A DNA stretch of 36,684 nucleotides from Candidatus Nanopelagicales bacterium (lineage in GTDB: Bacteria; Actinomycetota; Actinomycetes; S36-B12). The first letter of the stretch is position 1, and every line of letters begins with the position of its first letter. A program made the translations under genes and the position numbers. Of this stretch, positions 32,699-36,684 are shown piece by piece. The stretch covers positions 1 through 36,684 of the forward strand of contig JAPKAV010000010.1 in the NCBI GenBank assembly GCA_028825115.1, read 5' to 3'. Under the pieces are notes generated by a model. That model worked only from the letters and a program-made list of their open reading frames with translations. It was not told the DNA's origin and searched no databases.

Positions 32699-34254
32699 TC
32701 CGATCCTCCTTCGCTCGTAACCGATTCACCCAAGATCGGGATGGTGACCTCCGGGTCACTCGCACCCACAGTGGTCATGACTCGGTCAACTGCTGGGTTG
32801 ATCACATTGAGCAATGGAGCCGGGGAAACTCCGAGCACAATTATTAGCAGGGCAATGGGCGCCAGGGCCGTGATCTCGCGTCCGTTGAGATCCTTCATGC
32901 CTTCGCAGTCGGGGTTGAGCGGACCGGTCATGCTCTTTTGATACACCCGCAAGACATATGCCGCGGTAATCACAATGCCCACGGTTGCGACTGCGCCCAG
33001 CCACATGTACTGCTGGAAAGCTCCCAGTAAGACGAGGAACTCGCCAATGAAGGACACCATGCCTGGCAGGGCCAAGCTCGAGAGCGCTGCGATCAAAAAG
33101 AAGCCGGCGAGAACAGGGGCCACTTTGTTCACGCCACCAAATGACGACAGTTGAGCAGACCCACCCCGACGCGCCATGAGGTAGCCCGCGACAATGAATA
33201 ATCCTGCGGTGCTCAGGCCGTGAGCCACCATGTAGACCATGGAGCCGGTGTGACCCGCCGAAGTGAAGACGAAAATACCCAAGGCAATAAAGCCAAAGTG
33301 GGAGATTGACGAGTAGGCAAAGAGCCGCCTCAGATCGGTTTGCTTCAGGGCGACAAAGGCACCATAGAAAATTCCGATCACAGCGATCGAGATCACAGCC
33401 GGGGCGTAGAAAGTGCTCGCCGCCGGGAAGATTTCTAGGCAGTAGCGAATCATGCCGAAAGTTCCTACCTTATCCAGGACTCCAATCAGCAGGACCGAGG
33501 TTCCGGGTTGGGCTTGGCCGGCTGCGTCGGGCAACCAAGTATGAAATGGCCACAGTGGCGCCTTGATTGCAAAAGCTAAGAAGAAACCAACGAATAGCAG
33601 TTTCTGGACATCCGGATCGATATCAAGACCCACCAAAGTCGTAAAGTCAAATGTTCCCGTACCCGTGATCTGGGCCGAAACGACATAGAGGCCAATCAGG
33701 GAGGCCAACATGAACAAGCCACCGACCAGGCTGTAAATCAGGAATTTAACGGCAGCGTAGGAGCGTTGCGGACCACCGTAGCGCCCGATCATGAAGTAGA
33801 CCGGAATCAGCATTGCTTCAAAGAAAACGTAGAACAAGAAGACGTCGGTTGCGGCAAATACGCCGACCATGAGCGACTCCAGTACCAGAATTAACGCAAA
33901 GTAGCCTTTCACGCTGCCCTGTGACTCAAGTCCTTCATCCCAGCCGCCCAAAATCACGACTGGAACCAACGTTGCAGCAAGTGCAATCAGAACTAAAGCA
34001 ATTCCGTCCACTCCAAACGAAAAGTTGATGCCGAATGTGGGAATCCAGGCGTAGCTTTCCGTGAATTGAAAAGCTTCCTGAGAATTGGCATCAAAATTCA
34101 GTGCCATTGCGATTACCGCACCGAGGGTGAGCAGCGAGAAGGCAAGCGCCGCAGTTTTGGCAAGTCTGGCGTTGTGCTTGGGAGTCAAAATTACAATCAC
34201 GCTGCCCACAAGCGGCAGCAGAGCGATTGTGGTTAACCACGGGTACGTATTCAC
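32695..34254 (-). CDS. nuoM: NADH-quinone oxidoreductase subunit M
   Basis: The protein has 519 residues and about fourteen transmembrane helices. Family motifs are FSFGVDGIALVLIALAATLVP at the start of the core, FYVFFEAMLIPVYFMIGRYGG with the essential Glu, AIKAPLWPFHTWLPDAAGQA with Lys, and LKQTDLRRLFAYSSISHFGF. It is an antiporter-like proton-pumping subunit. The GTG start touches the nuoL stop by one base, and its end overlaps nuoN by four, as in a coupled operon. Confidence 0.97.
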   Translation of the reverse strand: MNTYPWLTTIALLPLVGSVIVILTPKHNARLAKTAALAFSLLTLGAVIAMALNFDANSQEAFQFTESYAWIPTFGINFSFGVDGIALVLIALAATLVPVVILGGWDEGLESQGSVKGYFALILVLESLMVGVFAATDVFLFYVFFEAMLIPVYFMIGRYGGPQRSYAAVKFLIYSLVGGLFMLASLIGLYVVSAQITGTGTFDFTTLVGLDIDPDVQKLLFVGFFLAFAIKAPLWPFHTWLPDAAGQAQPGTSVLLIGVLDKVGTFGMIRYCLEIFPAASTFYAPAVISIAVIGIFYGAFVALKQTDLRRLFAYSSISHFGFIALGIFVFTSAGHTGSMVYMVAHGLSTAGLFIVAGYLMARRGGSAQLSSFGGVNKVAPVLAGFFLIAALSSLALPGMVSFIGEFLVLLGAFQQYMWLGAVATVGIVITAAYVLRVYQKSMTGPLNPDCEGMKDLNGREITALAPIALLIIVLGVSPAPLLNVINPAVDRVMTTVGASDPEVTIPILGESVTSEGGSE

Positions 34255-36143
34255 TAGATCCTCACCAACAATAGGGCGAGAAGCACCAATACAGCCCCGC
34301 CCACCATGGACAATGCATAAGATCGAATAAAGCCAGACTGGGTGCGCCGCAAGCGGCCAGACAGCCCACCGACAACTGCGGCCGACCCATTAACGAATCC
34401 GTCAATCGCGCGGGCGTCACACCACACCAACGCACGGGCTGCGTAATTGGTGGGTGCCACAACAAGTGCGTGATTAACCGCGTCGCCGTAAAGATCTCTG
34501 CGCGCTGCGCGGGTGAGCCAATTGCCAGATGGCGCATCAACTGGCACTTCGCGGCGGGCATAGGAGATCCAGCCGATGATCGCTCCAGCGATCACAAAGG
34601 TCAGCGTGATCCCAATATATGCACTCGTGGGTAAGGGCGTTGGCTCGCTTTCGTAACCCACCACAGGTTCCAACCAACTTTCAATATCGCCCCAGAACAA
34701 CAGTGCCATGCCTAGGAAAGTTGAGCCAAGTCCCAAAATGATCAGCGGAATTGTCATTACGGCTGGTGACTCATGTGGGTGGACGTCGCTCTCCCAGCGC
34801 TTCTTACCAAAGAAGGTCATGGCAACCATGCGGGTCATGTAGAAACCCGTGATACCGGCTGCGAGAACCGCGGCGCCACCGATAAACCAACCACGCTCAA
34901 ATGCGGCGTGAATGATTTCGTCTTTCGACCAGAAGCCTGAGAACGGCGGAATCCCAATAATTGCTAGGTAGCCGGCCATAAAGGTAATAAAGGTGATCAC
35001 CATGACCGATCGCAATGCTCCATAGCGGCGCATATTGACGTTGTCATCCATTCCGTGCATTACCGACCCAGCGCCAAGGAAAAGCCCGGCTTTGAATACA
35101 CCATGAGTGACCAGGTGGAAGATGGCGAAAACGTAACCAATTGGGCCAAGACCAACTGCAAGCATCATGTAGCCAATCTGGCTCATGGTGGATCCGGCAA
35201 GTGCCTTCTTAATATCGTCTTTTGCTGAACCGATAATTGCGCCCATAAAAATCGTGATCAAAGCTACAACAATGACCGCCATCGCTGCCCACTCGGCATT
35301 GTTATAAATCACGTTGCTTCGGGCGATCAAGTACACGCCAGCGGTGACCATGGTCGCGGCGTGGATAAGTGCAGAGACGGGTGTTGGGCCCTCCATCGCG
35401 TCAAGCAACCAGGCCTGCAGCGGGAACTGGGCCGACTTACCGGCTGCTGCGAGCAGTAGGAGTAGCCCAATCGCGGTCAAAGTTCCTTCACTTGCTTGGG
35501 TCGCTGACCCAAAGACATCTGAGAAAGTAACCGAACCGAAGGTCACAAACATCAACATGATCGCAAGGCTCAGGCCTACGTCACCAATGCGGTTAATAAT
35601 GAAAGCTTTCTTGGCCGCAGCAGCAGCCGTTCGCTTATGCTGCCAGAAACCAATAAGTAGATAGCTGGCCAGACCCACACCTTCCCAGCCGACGTAGAGC
35701 AGTAAGTAGTTGTTCGCCATAACGAGCAACAGCATGGCTGCCACGAAAAGATTCAAGTAACCGAAGAACTTACGCTTATCGGGATCATGGGACATGTAGC
35801 CCAATGAGTAAATGTGAATGAGGGAGCCCACGACTGTGATGAGCAGAATGAACACCATGGAGAGCTGATCCAGCTGGAATGCAAGATCCACGGAGAAGTT
35901 GCCAACAAAAACCCATTGGTAGGCGACCTGTGTTATGGCTCTTTCCTCTGTTGGTAGCCCCATCATTTCAATCAGAAGCAAGACGCCAAGAACAGCGGAT
36001 ACGCACACGGTCAGTACTCCCAGGTAAGGCCCCCACGAGTTGGAGCGCCGACCGGTAAACAGCAAAATCGCCGCCCCCGCCAACGGCAACGCAATAAGAA
36101 GCCACATTAGGGAGAAAAGCCCCTCTGCTGGCATAACGGTCAC
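34254..36143 (-). CDS. nuoL: NADH-quinone oxidoreductase subunit L
   Basis: The protein has 629 residues, starting at GTG 36143 with AGGAA upstream; ATG 36134 is an alternative. It has about sixteen transmembrane helices. Signatures are [22 protein letters not shown] with the key Glu, [31 protein letters not shown], and [20 protein letters not shown], all typical of NuoL. The C-terminal part includes a polar segment before the last helix, consistent with the lateral helix of NuoL. It is the distal proton-pumping subunit. Confidence 0.97.
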   Translation of the reverse strand: MTVMPAEGLFSLMWLLIALPLAGAAILLFTGRRSNSWGPYLGVLTVCVSAVLGVLLLIEMMGLPTEERAITQVAYQWVFVGNFSVDLAFQLDQLSMVFILLITVVGSLIHIYSLGYMSHDPDKRKFFGYLNLFVAAMLLLVMANNYLLLYVGWEGVGLASYLLIGFWQHKRTAAAAAKKAFIINRIGDVGLSLAIMLMFVTFGSVTFSDVFGSATQASEGTLTAIGLLLLLAAAGKSAQFPLQAWLLDAMEGPTPVSALIHAATMVTAGVYLIARSNVIYNNAEWAAMAVIVVALITIFMGAIIGSAKDDIKKALAGSTMSQIGYMMLAVGLGPIGYVFAIFHLVTHGVFKAGLFLGAGSVMHGMDDNVNMRRYGALRSVMVITFITFMAGYLAIIGIPPFSGFWSKDEIIHAAFERGWFIGGAAVLAAGITGFYMTRMVAMTFFGKKRWESDVHPHESPAVMTIPLIILGLGSTFLGMALLFWGDIESWLEPVVGYESEPTPLPTSAYIGITLTFVIAGAIIGWISYARREVPVDAPSGNWLTRAARRDLYGDAVNHALVVAPTNYAARALVWCDARAIDGFVNGSAAVVGGLSGRLRRTQSGFIRSYALSMVGGAVLVLLALLLVRI

Positions 36144-36188
36144 GTTTGTTCCTATTCCTCGGTATTAATCTGGTCTACTAATTTTTCG

Positions 36189-36488
36189 CTAATACTTCAA
36201 AAGATTTGGCTCGTCAATTGACGCTGATTGCCTAGTGCGGAAAACTTGCACGATAATCGCGAGACCGACGACTACTTCGGCTGCCGCGACGACCATGACA
36301 AAGAAGGCGACAGTTTGACCGTCGAGGTTTCCATTCATTCGAGCAAAAGCAACGAACACTAAGTTCGCCGCGTTAAGCATCAATTCGACTGACATGAAAA
36401 CAATGATTGCGTTGCGGCGAACCAGCACACCGACTGCGCCAATACTGAACAGTATGGTTGCAAGGTAGATGTAATAGACGGGATCCAT
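36189..36488 (-). CDS. nuoK: NADH-quinone oxidoreductase subunit K
   Basis: The protein has 99 residues, the usual length, with three transmembrane helices. [26 protein letters not shown] carries the conserved Glu of helix two, and [19 protein letters not shown] carries the second Glu. Both Glu residues belong to the proton path of NuoK. Its ATG shares bases with the nuoJ stop (TAATG). A 45-base gap separates it from nuoL. Confidence 0.97.
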   Translation of the reverse strand: MDPVYYIYLATILFSIGAVGVLVRRNAIIVFMSVELMLNAANLVFVAFARMNGNLDGQTVAFFVMVVAAAEVVVGLAIIVQVFRTRQSASIDEPNLLKY

Positions 36489-36684
36489 TAGTTCTGGTCC
36501 TCCCCTTGTACCAATTCCACAACCGTCGAAACCACCCTGTGGTCAATGATCAATGAGTCATCACGTGAGCGGACAGGCTCTGGAATACTGTCCAATGAAA
36601 GTGAGCCGTCGGGCAAAATTGCTGGGGTATTCACTGCATTGTGTCGAGCGTAAACGCCAGGGTTCGGCTTATTTCCCGGGTGGC
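36488..36684 (-). CDS. nuoJ: NADH-quinone oxidoreductase subunit J, C-terminal fragment
   Basis: The open frame comes in from the right edge and stops at TAA (36490-36488), overlapping the nuoK start. The visible 64 or so residues are the cytoplasmic tail with [20 protein letters not shown], a segment typical of actinobacterial NuoJ, ending in a charged stretch [15 protein letters not shown]. The membrane helices lie outside the window. Position directly before nuoK agrees. Confidence 0.88.
   Translation of the reverse strand, partial: HPGNKPNPGVYARHNAVNTPAILPDGSLSLDSIPEPVRSRDDSLIIDHRVVSTVVELVQGEDQN

Overview
The window looks like the chromosome of an actinobacterium. Four features support this: a complete mycofactocin biosynthesis locus, nicotinoprotein (NDMA-type) alcohol dehydrogenases, a nuoJKLMN run followed by a polyprenyl diphosphate synthase gene, and many GTG/TTG starts with 4-base ATGA/GTGA overlaps. 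Gene density is very high and base composition looks intermediate rather than very GC-rich, which would suit a streamlined aquatic lineage. The exact taxon cannot be read from the sequence.

Layout. (1) Positions 1-173 hold the 3' end of a RarD/EamA-type membrane transporter. (2) From 148 to 19326, nineteen genes all lie on the minus strand with gaps of at most about 63 bases, probably one very long catabolic operon. Read in transcription order they are: MoaF-like protein, isocitrate lyase/PEP mutase-family lyase, dihydropyrimidinase-like amidohydrolase, isochorismatase-like amidase, cupin, metallo-beta-lactamase-fold protein, ribose-type ABC importer (binding lipoprotein, ATPase, permease), NDMA-type alcohol dehydrogenase, aldehyde dehydrogenase, GntR/FCD regulator, Old Yellow Enzyme, two SDRs, a fumarate-reductase-like flavoprotein, two MmgE/PrpD proteins and a RidA-family protein. 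(3) A divergent control region (19327-19527) separates this operon from a second NDMA-type alcohol dehydrogenase and a quinone-oxidoreductase-like enzyme on the plus strand. (4) The mycofactocin locus follows: mftF and mftR on minus, then mftA-mftB-mftC-mftD-mftE and a mycofactocin-type SDR on plus. (5) On minus come a compact nuoB-nuoC-nuoI-like trio without nuoD, a small Cys/His-rich open frame, a polyprenyl diphosphate synthase, and nuoN, M, L, K and the end of nuoJ.

How the parts may work together (inference). A small polar compound enters by the ABC importer. Its alcohol groups are oxidised by the mycofactocin-linked dehydrogenases and its aldehydes by the aldehyde dehydrogenase. C-N bonds are opened by the amidohydrolase and amidase, and the carbon skeleton is processed by the reductases, MmgE/PrpD enzymes and the C-C lyase. 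Mycofactocin made next door would reoxidise the tightly bound nicotinamide of the dehydrogenases. No mftG-type GMC oxidoreductase is present, so the route of electrons from mycofactocinol to respiration is open. The adjacent NuoB/C/I-like trio is an unproven candidate. The substrate cannot be named from sequence alone.
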